Assembly: GCA_009841255.1 (NCBI GenBank)
Contig: VXMD01000083.1
Coordinates: 1-64,000 of the forward strand
From: Candidatus Poribacteria bacterium
GTDB lineage: Bacteria > Poribacteria > WGA-4E > WGA-3G
Direction of reading: 5' to 3'
DNA: 64,000 bases
This document shows, piece by piece, positions 35,166-43,461 of the stretch; within the stretch, counting starts at the first letter, position 1, and each line of letters starts with the position of its first letter. The translations under genes and the position numbers were made by a program. The notes beneath the pieces were generated by a model. That model was not told where the DNA came from. It was given only the letters and a program-made list of their open reading frames with translations, and did no database searches.

Positions 35166-36020
35166 TTAGTCGTCCTTAGCAGGTGGAAACGGCTTCGGTG
35201 GTTCAGCGGGTTTATTTTTCATAATGACAACTTCGGGCGGGAATTGGGTGCACACTTTACCGCTCTTCATTACCCATCGGAAGTTATGCCAACGATTACG
35301 CGTCTTAGAAATCTCTGGATTTGTATAGACCCCGGCGACAGCAATACGGCTCTTTTCGCTCTTGTTCGGCGGACTATAGTGCCACAGACTACTGTGCCAA
35401 ATGACGACATCTCCGGTATCCAATTCAATATGATGGGTCCCGTGCTTTTCGATCATCTCCTGAACGGCTTCACGCGGCAGTTCACCGTGTATGCTATCGG
35501 GATACAAGACGTGTTCAACAATCTCGGTTTTGTGGCTACCGGGGATGAACTGCATGCATCCGTTCTCGCGCGTCGCCGGTTCAAGGGGTATCCAGAAGTT
35601 GAAAGGTTCCGTTTCCCCATCACGCCAGAGTCCGTTGTCTTGGTGCCACGGCGTTGCGGCACCGGTACGCGCGGGTTTGAGGAAGCAACTGTTGAACTTC
35701 ATGATGATATCGTCGCCGAGGAAATAGCGTGCGATGTTGAGCACTGCCGGACCGGCGTGGATGTTGTGCCATATCAGCGGAGATTCGACACAGAAGTTGG
35801 CGAGTTTACGAAAGCGTGCGATACGTCCCTGTGGTGAATCGTCCATCGGATCCATGGGATCGTAATCGGCGAATTCACCAGCGTTGGGTAGCATAAGGAC
35901 GTTGCGAATGACACCGCGGAGTTGTGCTGCCACATCCTCTGAAATAAGATTTCGGAGGATAAAGTAGCCTTCGGTTTCATATTGTGCCTTCTGTTCAGCG
36001 TTTGGTTGCCATCGCCTCAT
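35166..36020 (-). CDS. phytanoyl-CoA dioxygenase (PhyH) family protein
   Basis: 284 residues with an intact Fe(II)/2-oxoglutarate site: H126-Q-D128 (TPWHQDNGLW), distal His in SSLWHYSPPN (H214) and R225 for 2-oxoglutarate. FIPGSHK and TGDVVIWHS are family landmarks. This conventional copy shows what the HxG paralogues at 8495 and 9486 have lost. The C-terminal tail is proline-rich (PAEPPKPFPPAKDD). First gene of the sulfatase operon; substrate unknown. Confidence 0.92.
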   Translation of the reverse strand: MRRWQPNAEQKAQYETEGYFILRNLISEDVAAQLRGVIRNVLMLPNAGEFADYDPMDPMDDSPQGRIARFRKLANFCVESPLIWHNIHAGPAVLNIARYFLGDDIIMKFNSCFLKPARTGAATPWHQDNGLWRDGETEPFNFWIPLEPATRENGCMQFIPGSHKTEIVEHVLYPDSIHGELPREAVQEMIEKHGTHHIELDTGDVVIWHSSLWHYSPPNKSEKSRIAVAGVYTNPEISKTRNRWHNFRWVMKSGKVCTQFPPEVVIMKNKPAEPPKPFPPAKDD

Positions 36021-36104
36021 TGTAATGTCCTTTTTCCGGTTGTAAGGGGTGGATGTGTCCGAGGTCTTATATTATAACACTTGCAGGCATGTATGTCAAC
36101 ATCC

Positions 36105-36848
36105 TCAGCGATCTTTGAGTCGCCCCCAAGTGGTTGTCAGTAGACCGTTCGGCGAGACAGGCAGGACGGCCTCCACGCCTTTCATCAACTCAGCAATTTC
36201 TGCCTCTGTAATGCCGCGGTTAAAGAAGATGACCTCGTCCAATCTACCGATAAACTTCTCACCGCCGAAGGTACCAAACAGCAGTTCACCGGCTTGGTCT
36301 ACATCGCCGCCCTGTTTGACGGCAGATTCAAGCGTGCCGTCTACATAAAGTTTCATTTCACTACCATCGTAGAGTCCCACGATGTGATACCATTTTTCGG
36401 GGTCAATGACGGTTTTTCCCCATACACCGCCGGTAAATCCACCGCCCGACCAGATGCCGAAGACATAGCCGCCCGGTACTCGCTCGGTTGCGGATTGAAC
36501 CTCCAGTAAATAGGAACCGTTTCGCCGAATAGCGGTATCGGAGACCCCTTTATTCATATAGACCCACGTTGCGATAGTCATTTGGTCCTTGAAATTGATG
36601 CTATCCGAGGGTTGAACGGTCACAACATGCGGTGGTTCAAATTCCAATGCACCGCCGAATTTACCCTCTGCCCATTTCGCGCCGGCAATTGCGCCATCAT
36701 TTCCGTTGCCCGACGTATCCGCTGCGGTATTGCCTTTCCCTTCGTCAAAAAGCCAGATGCCGACCGCATCGTCCAGCAGCTCTGCTGAAAGCGGATTTAC
36801 TGCGATACACAAACTACCAATGATAACAAACCAAAATATGGGTTTCAT
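36105..36848 (-). CDS. secreted LamG-domain protein with C-terminal TTWG tag
   Basis: 247 residues, signal peptide (cleavage near LSAE) and LamG domain: AVGIWLFDEGKGNTAADTSGN, GALEFEPPHVVTV, TIATWVYM, WYHIVGLYDGSEMKLYVDG and GRLDEVIFFNRGITEAEI. The tail LPVSPNGLLTTTWGRLKDR is strikingly like the end of the TolB-like protein at 56946 (LPVSP...LLTTTWG), although the folds differ. GGAGGAAAAC precedes ATG 36848, preferred over ATG 36860. Single gene with its own ribosome site. Confidence 0.88.
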   Translation of the reverse strand: MKPIFWFVIIGSLCIAVNPLSAELLDDAVGIWLFDEGKGNTAADTSGNGNDGAIAGAKWAEGKFGGALEFEPPHVVTVQPSDSINFKDQMTIATWVYMNKGVSDTAIRRNGSYLLEVQSATERVPGGYVFGIWSGGGFTGGVWGKTVIDPEKWYHIVGLYDGSEMKLYVDGTLESAVKQGGDVDQAGELLFGTFGGEKFIGRLDEVIFFNRGITEAEIAELMKGVEAVLPVSPNGLLTTTWGRLKDR

Positions 36849-37006
36849 GTTTTCCTCCATTAGTGATATACGAGTTTAGCAGAAAGGGAAAAATGTATCA
36901 AGGTTCTGCATAAGCCTACCAGAGCCATTCAGTTTTCAGTCTTTCGTCGTTGCGATTCAGAGAGTACTTGTAAAGGGATGTATCGGGAATCAGAGTTCCG
37001 TTGCTA

Positions 37007-37981
37007 CTATGGTGAGATAGACAGCGCAATGCCGATAGTTAAGATGCTGTCGGTGACAACATCTTCAATATTTGAACCATCGAGGTTGGCACGCTGAACC
37101 TTCCGTGTGTGTGGCGTTGTCCAATATATTTTTCCGCCCGAAACGTCTAAGGCAATACCGATCGGACTATTCGCATAATATATTTTTAGCCCTAAAATAT
37201 CTAACGGAATATTTATGGCAGTACCGATAAGTTTACCATATCTAATAAAGAGGGTCTTGAGATTTGAACCATCGAGATTCGCACGTTGAATCTTACCACT
37301 GAACTCATCTGCCCAATAAATCTTATTTCCATCTAGGTCCAGAGCAATACCGTTTGGCCCCCTTAAATTAGTGATGATGTCTTCAATATCTGAACCATCG
37401 AGATTTGCACGTTGAATCTTACCGGCACCAAGGTCTGCCCAGTACATTTTCCCATTGGGAACGTCCAAGGCGATGCCACGCGGACTTTGCAAATCAGTGA
37501 TGATGTCTTCAATATTTGAACCCTCAAGGTTGGCATGTTGAATCTTATTTACAGGACCCCATATTGTCCAATACATCTTATTGCCACCAATATCCAAGGC
37601 AATGCCTTCCTTTATTCCTTCACTGGATGGAACAAGTTCTTCAACGTTTGAGCCGTTGAAGTTGGCGCGTTGAATCTTACAGCCGCTCGTCCAGTACATC
37701 TGATCGCCGGAAGTGTCTAATGCTATACCAATTGGAGAGCATACGTCAGTAAAGAGGTTTTCAATGTCTGAGTTATCGGAGCGAATGCGCCGAATTCTAC
37801 CTGATCTGTTTGTCCAATAGATTCGGACATCTTTCGTCTCGGCTTTCTGTTCAACAGACGGTTCTTCAGAAGATGTGTCCTGTGACATTTTCTGGTCTTC
37901 CTCGTAACCTACGAAAAAGACGAAAACACCGATACATCCAATTCCAATTAAAGCGATTGCAAGTATTGCTTTCTTTACCAT
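37007..37981 (-). CDS. membrane-anchored YWTD (LDL-receptor class B-like) beta-propeller
   Basis: 324 residues. An N-terminal hydrophobic segment (residues 5-26) anchors or exports it; IGIGC could be a weak lipobox. Six to seven repeats of about 43 residues carry (I/M)YW(T/A) and (K)IQRANLDGSN(I)ED..T, the YWTD/LRP-type propeller pattern also seen in bacterial SMP-30/NHL-like proteins. The repeats are near-identical in places, pointing to recent internal duplication. No TTWG tag at the C terminus. Role unknown; probably surface binding. Confidence 0.85.
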   Translation of the reverse strand: MVKKAILAIALIGIGCIGVFVFFVGYEEDQKMSQDTSSEEPSVEQKAETKDVRIYWTNRSGRIRRIRSDNSDIENLFTDVCSPIGIALDTSGDQMYWTSGCKIQRANFNGSNVEELVPSSEGIKEGIALDIGGNKMYWTIWGPVNKIQHANLEGSNIEDIITDLQSPRGIALDVPNGKMYWADLGAGKIQRANLDGSDIEDIITNLRGPNGIALDLDGNKIYWADEFSGKIQRANLDGSNLKTLFIRYGKLIGTAINIPLDILGLKIYYANSPIGIALDVSGGKIYWTTPHTRKVQRANLDGSNIEDVVTDSILTIGIALSISP

Positions 37982-38084
37982 AATTTGTTTGTTACTTTTT
38001 GATAATTGCGATATCCTAAGTTAGCACTGCTACTGTAATCCAACTTGCCACCTATTGATTCTCACTGCGAAGCAATAGCACTCC

Positions 38085-38123
38085 GGAATCAAGGGTATGA
38101 ATGCCTTATGGCATTCCCTGGGG
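38085..38123 (+). repeat. interspersed GAATCAACGGTATGAATGCC-type repeat, copy 1
   Basis: GGAATCAAGGGTATGAATGC continues into CTTATGGCATTCCCTGGGG. The core GAATGCC-TTAT-GGCATTC is a palindrome. Further copies at 50402 and 60231. Confidence 0.65.
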
Positions 38124-38246
38124 GTGAGAAAACAGTCTGAAAAATCCTATCGAAGTCCCTAGCATTCGTTAGTAGCAACTTGGGTTATTATAGTTGAATT
38201 ATACTTTGTTTTGATTTGGTAGTCAACTGCTCTATAAGTCTGCCTG

Positions 38247-38275
38247 TTGAATAATTCTGAAAAATATGGTAGAGT
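38247..38275 (+). promoter_or_regulatory. weak sigma-70-like promoter
   Basis: TTGAAT (38247-38252), 17-nt spacer, TAGAGT (38270-38275), 32 nt before the nuclease start codon. Confidence 0.35.
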
Positions 38276-38307
38276 GTAACAGCAAATATGAGTCTGTGAA
38301 TTGAACG

Positions 38308-39048
38308 ATGCTAACGCAAGAAATGGTAGCCGATGTACCTACGGATCCGGGTGTCTACTTCTTCCGAGGTGCTTCAGGGAAAATCCTTTACATCGGCAAA
38401 GCGAAATGTCTACGAAAACGCGTCCGCTCCTATCTGCATAAGGTCAAAAGACGTCCAAACAAAATCAAGCGGCTCATTCGGTGGACGACAGATGTTCGGT
38501 ATCAGATCTGTCGGTCAGAACAGGAAGCACTCTTCTTAGAATCGCGGCTCATCCAAGAGCATCAACCTTCCTATAACACCGCTCTGAAGTTTGGGCGGGC
38601 TTCTTGGTATATTCGGATAGATGTCGGCGAGGCTTTTCCGCGCCTTGAAAGAGTTTCCGAAACCCAGCCGGATGGCGCGAGATATTTCGGTCCGTTGTCA
38701 AGTCGGCGATGGACAGATGAAGCAATCAACGTTTTACAGCGCATCTTTTCAGTACGCACGTGCGAAGGAGAAATCACACCGATTCCAGGATTTCGCGCCT
38801 GTTTCCAGTACCATCTAAAACGCTGCGATGCGCCTTGCGCTGCACTCATTACGCGCGAACTTTATGGAGAAATGATAACGGATATCGTCAATTTGCTGGA
38901 CGGTGAGTACGAGACAGTGCAGACAAGTCTGGTGGCAAAACGGGATAGAGCCTCGGAGGCATTGCAATTTGAGCGGGCGGCGGCGTTTCAAAAGCAGTTG
39001 CAACGGATTCAAAAAGTCTTTACGTTTTTAGATGTCCACCGGAAGTAA
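38308..39048 (+). CDS. UvrC-like GIY-YIG nuclease, short form with UVR domain
   Basis: 246 residues covering only the front of UvrC. The GIY-YIG domain (about 10-95) reads GVYFFR..GKILYIGKAKCLRKRVRSY with the catalytic Glu in EALFLESRLI (E78). A cysteine-containing middle follows (PGFRACFQYHLKRCDAPCAAL), then a UVR-type helix pair (ASEALQFERAAAFQKQLQRIQ, near 210-235). The RNase H-like nuclease and helix-hairpin-helix parts of full UvrC (about 600 residues) are absent, and the gene ends cleanly with TAA. It resembles E. coli Cho in lacking them, but keeps the UVR part. It may make the 3' incision in excision repair. Confidence 0.82.
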   Translation: MLTQEMVADVPTDPGVYFFRGASGKILYIGKAKCLRKRVRSYLHKVKRRPNKIKRLIRWTTDVRYQICRSEQEALFLESRLIQEHQPSYNTALKFGRASWYIRIDVGEAFPRLERVSETQPDGARYFGPLSSRRWTDEAINVLQRIFSVRTCEGEITPIPGFRACFQYHLKRCDAPCAALITRELYGEMITDIVNLLDGEYETVQTSLVAKRDRASEALQFERAAAFQKQLQRIQKVFTFLDVHRK

Positions 39049-39089
39049 TCCAATGACAAAAGAAAAAATCCAGAAATTTGAAAAAATTC

Positions 39090-39118
39090 TTGCCGAAAAA
39101 AATAATATGTGTTAAAAT
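39090..39118 (+). promoter_or_regulatory. sigma-70-like promoter
   Basis: TTGCCG (39090-39095), 17-nt spacer, TAAAAT (39113-39118); 31 nt before the first HMA gene, whose ribosome site is AAGGAGG. Confidence 0.5.
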
Positions 39119-39149
39119 AATGGACAATTAATTCAAGGAGGTTAACCGC

Positions 39150-39548
39150 ATGTATATCGTAAGATTATCGCTTGTTTGTCTTATTGCTTTCGTATTCATG
39201 GTAGGCTGTGGTCTGATTGGGAAGGAAGCAGAGATGTCTGAATCCGCGACCGGCACCACGGAAAAAGCCGCAATGAAAACGGATAGCGACATGGCAATGA
39301 AGACGGATGGCGACATGATGGAAGCCGCCGTTGAAGAGATCACACTAAACGTCACAGGTATGACATGAGGCGCGTGTACCAGCAAGGTGCAGGCTGCACT
39401 CAGTAAAGTCGCCGGTGTCTCTGAAGTGGTGAGTGTCTCTGACGCGGATAACACAGCTGTGGTGAAGGTTAAGAAAGGTAAAGTTAAGACTGCCGATCTC
39501 ACCACCGCAGTTCAAGGTGCTGGCTTCAGTGCCGAAGTCGCTCAATAA
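39150..39548 (+). CDS. selenocysteine-containing heavy-metal-associated (HMA/MerP-like) lipoprotein 1
   Basis: 132 residues when TGA at 39366-39368 is read as selenocysteine. Lipobox FMVGC near residue 20, a Met/Asp-rich linker (two DMAMKTDGDM-like repeats), then an HMA fold: ITLNVTGMT-U73-GAC76-TSKVQAALSKV, VSEVVSVS, AVVKVKKGKV and a final AVQGAGFSAEV. The HMA consensus is GMTCxxC, so U replaces the first metal-binding Cys. A hairpin GTGCA-GGC-TGCAC begins 18 nt after TGA. AAGGAGG precedes ATG by 7 nt. A UxxC pair may bind metal or act as a thiol-selenol redox centre outside the cytoplasm. Confidence 0.85.
39387..39399 (+). promoter_or_regulatory. candidate bacterial SECIS hairpin
   Basis: GTGCA-GGC-TGCAC, 5-bp perfect stem, loop GG at 24-25 nt after the UGA. 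Confidence 0.6.
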
Positions 39549-39560
39549 GGCTGAATCGGA

Positions 39561-39590
39561 GGGGTGGGGTTACCCACCCTTTCTTTTTTT
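39561..39590 (+). terminator. rho-independent terminator
   Basis: GGGTGGG-GTTA-CCCACCC followed by TTTCTTTTTTT, 13 nt after the stop of the first HMA gene. Confidence 0.8.
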
Positions 39591-39712
39591 AGGAACAGGT
39601 TGCAAACCACAACTCTCTTGCAGCCTTAACTCGAATAAAGTTTCAACCATCAGTGCTGAAGTTGAAGAGGCGCGATCGAGAGATCGCCCGTATCCATAAG
39701 GGGATTAAACTT

Positions 39713-40057
39713 ATGCGTCAGTTAAACGTGAGAATGCTGTTCGTCTGCTTTGCGGCACTGCTGTTTGTGTTCGCGTGTGCAGACACCTCAAAGAAAGAGG
39801 CAGAAGAAGCAGCACCCGCACAAACGGCAGAGGCAACAGTCGAAGAAGTGACACTGACTGTGACAGGCATGACGTGAGGCGCGTGTACCAGCAAGGTGCA
39901 GGATGCACTTACAAAACTTACCGGTGTGACTGAAGTTGTCAGTGTTTCTATGGAAGAGAATAAAGCTGTGGTGAAAGTTGAGAAAGACAAGGTTGAGAAC
40001 GACGCGCTCGTGAAGGCGGTTACAGACGCAGGTTTCAGCGCGCAAGTCGCTAACTAA
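39713..40057 (+). CDS. selenocysteine-containing heavy-metal-associated (HMA/MerP-like) lipoprotein 2
   Basis: 114 residues with TGA 39875-39877 read as selenocysteine. A hydrophobic start ending FVFAC (C near 22) suggests a lipoprotein; an Ala/Glu-rich linker leads to VTLTVTGMT-U55-GAC58-TSKVQDALTKL, VTEVVSVS, AVVKVEKDKV and DAGFSAQVAN. It is a tandem duplicate of the gene at 39150 and is nearly identical over the UGACTSKVQ stretch. Hairpin GTGCA-GGA-TGCAC lies at the same distance from TGA, stem kept while the loop changed. AAGGGG precedes ATG 39713. It has its own terminator at 40070. Confidence 0.85.
39896..39908 (+). promoter_or_regulatory. candidate bacterial SECIS hairpin
   Basis: GTGCA-GGA-TGCAC, beginning 18 nt after the UGA, matching the one in the upstream paralogue except for the third loop base. 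Confidence 0.6.
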
Positions 40058-40069
40058 ACCTGAGTTGAC

Positions 40070-40094
40070 AGGGCGAGATTAACTCGCCCTTTAC
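40070..40094 (+). terminator. rho-independent terminator
   Basis: AGGGCGAG-ATTAA-CTCGCCCT then TTACC; 12 nt after the second HMA gene. Confidence 0.65.
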
Positions 40095-40134
40095 CTTGTC
40101 AGGGCACCTTATCAGAGAAAGTAAATTGTGTTCC

Positions 40135-40170
40135 AATGCGAGGTTTTTACGCCTCGCATTTTCTATTTTT
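40135..40170. terminator. bidirectional terminator between convergent genes
   Basis: AATGCGAGG, 8-nt loop, CCTCGCATT, followed by TTCTATTTTTT. It lies between the HMA gene (+) and the PhyH gene (-). Confidence 0.65.
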
Positions 40171-40194
40171 TCCAGAAATTACCCGATGTCTCAG

Positions 40195-41058
40195 CTACTG
40201 TTCCTTCTTAGCATAAAGGGGATCATCAAGCAGGGACTGCACCTCGTAGATTGAGCCTTTCAACTCTGCGTAGGGTTCCGGCATGCGTACTGGCGCAGCC
40301 ACCATACGGGGTTCATTCGTCGGCTCGCCACGGATGATGCAGCTGTTGAAAGTCTCCCAATCCGGAATACCCTTCAGGGGCCACGCATCCACAGCACAAT
40401 ACTGGGCAAGCTTTAAGCGGCGCGGTTTGTCCGAGGTATTTGGGGCAGAACCGTGCAATGCCCGAACGTGATGAATCGTGATACCACCCGCCTTCAACTC
40501 AACAGGTACAGCACCTTCCGGTGTGAAATTGGGGTCCGTAACCGCACCGATAAAGGCACCGTTCTGATGATGGTCTAACGTCGGTCCTTTATGGGAACCG
40601 GGCAGTATCATCAACGCCCCATTTTCTACAGTCATATCGTCAATCACGACACCGACTGCGAGCAGATCGTCGTTGGTGTGTGGGTAAAACGCCCAATCCT
40701 GATGCCATTCAACCGGACTCCCAAACTCCGGATACTTCATGTTCAATTTATGTCCATTATACCGAATCCCCGGCCCGATGAGCTGTTCCACAATATCCAA
40801 AATCCTCGGATGCCGTAAGGCGTAATCGTATACGATATGGTGTAATCCGGGATTTTTGATACGCCGCACGCGCGGGTTCGCCGGCGTATGTCCGGGTTCC
40901 AGATCGAAGATGTCGGTATGTTCGGTGGCCTCTCTTGACTTTTCGACGAATTCATCGGTGACGCGTTGGAGGTCAGCGACCTCTTCTGCTGTCAATACTG
41001 CTTCAACACCGAGGTAACCCTTCTCGTTATAAAAATCACGTTGTTCTTGTGTGAGCAT
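40195..41058 (-). CDS. phytanoyl-CoA dioxygenase (PhyH) family protein
   Basis: 287 residues, with the standard iron site H119-Q-D121 (VEWHQDWAFYPHTND), distal His in RALHGSAPN (H202) and Arg 213/214. ILPGSHK and GGITIHH are further landmarks; HGS.PN is the commonest PhyH form, so an active oxygenase is likely. AGGAGG lies 9-10 nt before ATG 41058. A leader repeat copy sits about 50 nt upstream. Substrate unknown. Confidence 0.93.
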   Translation of the reverse strand: MLTQEQRDFYNEKGYLGVEAVLTAEEVADLQRVTDEFVEKSREATEHTDIFDLEPGHTPANPRVRRIKNPGLHHIVYDYALRHPRILDIVEQLIGPGIRYNGHKLNMKYPEFGSPVEWHQDWAFYPHTNDDLLAVGVVIDDMTVENGALMILPGSHKGPTLDHHQNGAFIGAVTDPNFTPEGAVPVELKAGGITIHHVRALHGSAPNTSDKPRRLKLAQYCAVDAWPLKGIPDWETFNSCIIRGEPTNEPRMVAAPVRMPEPYAELKGSIYEVQSLLDDPLYAKKEQ

Positions 41059-41106
41059 TATCCTGTTCCTCCTAAAGAAGTAATGTTACTATTATACATC
41101 AAAACG

Positions 41107-41196
41107 TTTTTTAATTATACCTTGCGGTTCAGTCAGGTGAATTAAACAAACGACGATCCTCTCTGTAGATCCGCCCTCCATTTCATTACGGGCTAC
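41107..41196 (+). repeat. interspersed leader repeat, copy 5
   Basis: TTTTTTAATTATACCTTGCGG then TTCAGTCAGGT, ending GGGCTAC. Unlike copies 1, 3 and 4 it does not touch a start codon; it lies between GT4 and PhyH. Confidence 0.6.
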
Positions 41197-41205
41197 TGCT
41201 ACCTA

Positions 41206-42312
41206 TCATTTGCCTGTCAAACCGGTAATTAACAATTTCTCATAAACTTTCTGTACTTTCTGGACATGCCTTTCAACACCGAACGCTTCTTCAGCGTATT
41301 TTCTGGCAGATTGTCCCATACGTTCGCTGCGGTTCGGATCTTTAGCCAGTTCAACAATTTTATCTGCTATTCCATCTATGGGGTCTAACGGCACTACGTA
41401 TCCTGTTTCACCGTGAACAATCATTTCAGTGGTGCTGCCAACTGGTGTGCCGATGACAGGTTTACCTGCCGCCATCGCCTCGGCGATAACACTCCCCGCC
41501 GAAAGGGTTATGAGTAGATCGAGTTCCTGCATCGCCTGGGGCATATCGGTGCGGTGACCTGTGAAGTGAATGAATGCCTGTACTCCATACTTGGCTACCG
41601 ACTGGCGAACTTCATGTTCATAGGTGCGGTGTTCTGCCGTATCCAGCGCGGCACCGATGACGTGAAATCTAATCTCCTTGCAGTGGGCAACAACTTTGGC
41701 GGCGATCTCAACAAACGTTTTTTGACGTTTGAAGGGTTCAATCCTACCGACAATACCAACGACATAGTCCACCGAGTGGACGGGTTCAGAAACCGGTTGA
41801 AAAGCCGATATATCAACACAATTATGAACGATGTCAATCTTTTTGGCATCAATCCCTGCTTGAATGAGCGGAACACTGCTCTGCTCGGAGATAGCGATGA
41901 TACTGTCCATCCGGTCAAACTTGTATTTTCGGACCTGGGTAGGCGTGAGAAGATTTCGGACGTGCGAAACGACAGGGATTTTCAACTGTTTTCTAACCGA
42001 CCAAAGATACGGGTTAAACCACGAATCCGAGGTATGGACCAGGTGAGCGTCGTGTGTCTCGGCGAGACGCACCAATTTTTTTGTGGCTTTGTGTCTCGCT
42101 ATCAATGATTTCGCTTTTCGCCAAGGCGGCAGATCGAGAATCACTGTGTGAATATTGGCACGCCTCAAGTGTTCTACAAAAACACCGTTATCAGGACAAA
42201 CAACAAGCGGACGATAGCGCGTTCGATCAATATTCTCGACGAGATATGCCAGTTGCTTCTCACCGCCACCGATGCTCGAACCGCAATGGCTGAGGTACAG
42301 TATCGGAACCAT
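41206..42312 (-). CDS. glycosyltransferase family 4 (GT-B fold)
   Basis: 368 residues. N-terminal acceptor domain opens ILYLSHCGSSIGGGEKQLA; the C-terminal donor domain shows VGIVGRIEPFKRQ (loop carrying the phosphate-binding Arg/Lys) and the E-x7-E motif in SVIAEAMAAGKPVIGTPVGST.TEMI. It transfers a sugar from a nucleotide donor, most likely in lipopolysaccharide or exopolysaccharide building. No other polysaccharide genes are adjacent. It ends 10 nt after the leader repeat and lies 54 nt downstream of prs. Confidence 0.92.
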   Translation of the reverse strand: MVPILYLSHCGSSIGGGEKQLAYLVENIDRTRYRPLVVCPDNGVFVEHLRRANIHTVILDLPPWRKAKSLIARHKATKKLVRLAETHDAHLVHTSDSWFNPYLWSVRKQLKIPVVSHVRNLLTPTQVRKYKFDRMDSIIAISEQSSVPLIQAGIDAKKIDIVHNCVDISAFQPVSEPVHSVDYVVGIVGRIEPFKRQKTFVEIAAKVVAHCKEIRFHVIGAALDTAEHRTYEHEVRQSVAKYGVQAFIHFTGHRTDMPQAMQELDLLITLSAGSVIAEAMAAGKPVIGTPVGSTTEMIVHGETGYVVPLDPIDGIADKIVELAKDPNRSERMGQSARKYAEEAFGVERHVQKVQKVYEKLLITGLTGK

Positions 42313-42366
42313 CTTTTTAAAGATTCACGTGTCAAATCTAACACGTCTATAAATGGCATGTAAACA

Positions 42367-43362
42367 CTACACGGGAAAATCAAGTTGCTGATCCCGGAAA
42401 ACCTGACTCACCGATCGGTGTTGATGTACTCTCAATATGGCTTGAGAGAGGAGTGGCGCGATAGAAAGCACCTTAACTTTCCCATCAAGTTGCTTTTCAG
42501 CAGGAACGGGGATCGTATTGGTAGTGACTACTTCGCGAATCGCTGGATGACTGAGCCGTTCCAACGCTGGACCAACCAATATAGGGTGTGCGATACACAC
42601 ATAAGCGGGTTCTGCCCCCGCCTCTGCCAAGGCTATGGCTTGTTGGCGAATCGTCCCACCTGTTTGTATTTCATCGTCGGTAATAATTGGGGTTTTGCCT
42701 TCAACGTCTCCAACAAGTTCGACGAACTTAACGCCCTGTCCATCAACGCCGGTTCGCCGCTTGTGCATGATGGCTAACGGGAGCCTAAGAATATCTGCAT
42801 ATTTTTCTGCTAATTTGGCGCGACCTGCATCAGGTGCAACAATTACACCATTTTCAACCTGTTTCTCACGGAAGTAATTTGTCAAGGTCGTCAGGGCGGT
42901 CAAGTGATCCATAGGAATATCGAAGAAGCCTTGTATCTGTGGTACGTGTAGATCAATAGCCATGACGCGACTCGCCCCAGCAGTCGTCAAGAGATTCGCG
43001 ACGAGTTTCGCACTGATCGGTTCGCGTCCTGTGGTTTTGTGATCTTGGCGTGAGTATCCGAAGTATGGGATAATCGCGGTAATCTGTCGGGCAGAGGCGC
43101 GTTTCATTGCGTCTATCGTGATGAGCAGTTCCATCAGATTTTCGTTAGCAGGTTGGCTCGTTGGCTGCACGATATAGATATCGGTACCGCGGATGCTTTC
43201 CTCAATCTGAACGCGAGTCTCAAGGTTGGGAAACGGCTCAATTGTAATTTTACCGAGTTCAACCCCTAAAATCGCAGCGATATCTTTTGCCAACGCCGGG
43301 TTCGCGCTGCCGGCGAATAGCCTGAAATCATCGTTAACTTGCTGGTCAATCAGTGGGGACAT
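42367..43362 (-). CDS. prs: ribose-phosphate diphosphokinase (PRPP synthetase)
   Basis: 331 residues, normal length. It makes PRPP from ribose-5-phosphate and ATP. Landmarks: FAGSANPALA at the N terminus, PYFGYSRQD (ATP loop), VMAIDLH, VIVAPDAGRAKLAE (usually SPDxGGVxRA) and TDDEIQTGGT (PRPP loop, usually DDxxDTGGT, so the Asp is Gln here). HKRR starts the flexible catalytic loop. The two departures place it in a divergent, possibly class II-like, subgroup. AAGGAGA precedes ATG 43362. Confidence 0.93.
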   Translation of the reverse strand: MSPLIDQQVNDDFRLFAGSANPALAKDIAAILGVELGKITIEPFPNLETRVQIEESIRGTDIYIVQPTSQPANENLMELLITIDAMKRASARQITAIIPYFGYSRQDHKTTGREPISAKLVANLLTTAGASRVMAIDLHVPQIQGFFDIPMDHLTALTTLTNYFREKQVENGVIVAPDAGRAKLAEKYADILRLPLAIMHKRRTGVDGQGVKFVELVGDVEGKTPIITDDEIQTGGTIRQQAIALAEAGAEPAYVCIAHPILVGPALERLSHPAIREVVTTNTIPVPAEKQLDGKVKVLSIAPLLSQAILRVHQHRSVSQVFRDQQLDFPV

Positions 43363-43461
43363 GCCAAAATCTCCTTACACTAAATTAATTTCATTCTCAC
43401 ATACTGCTCCATCGGAGCGTAAAACTGTAAATCCTATCCATTCTGTCAGGCTGTATGCATT

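Larger units (their letters stand above)
37982..38307. other. intergenic region with palindromic repeat and promoter-like site
   Basis: Divergent region. It holds the ATGCC/GGCAT palindromic repeat at 38085-38123 and a possible promoter at 38247-38275. No gene seen. Confidence 0.6.

Noticed and set aside
33202-40057. TGA codons read as Trp or Gly through an alternative genetic code
   Set aside because: TGA ends several other intact genes in the window and Trp is encoded by TGG throughout; only CxxC-first positions are affected.
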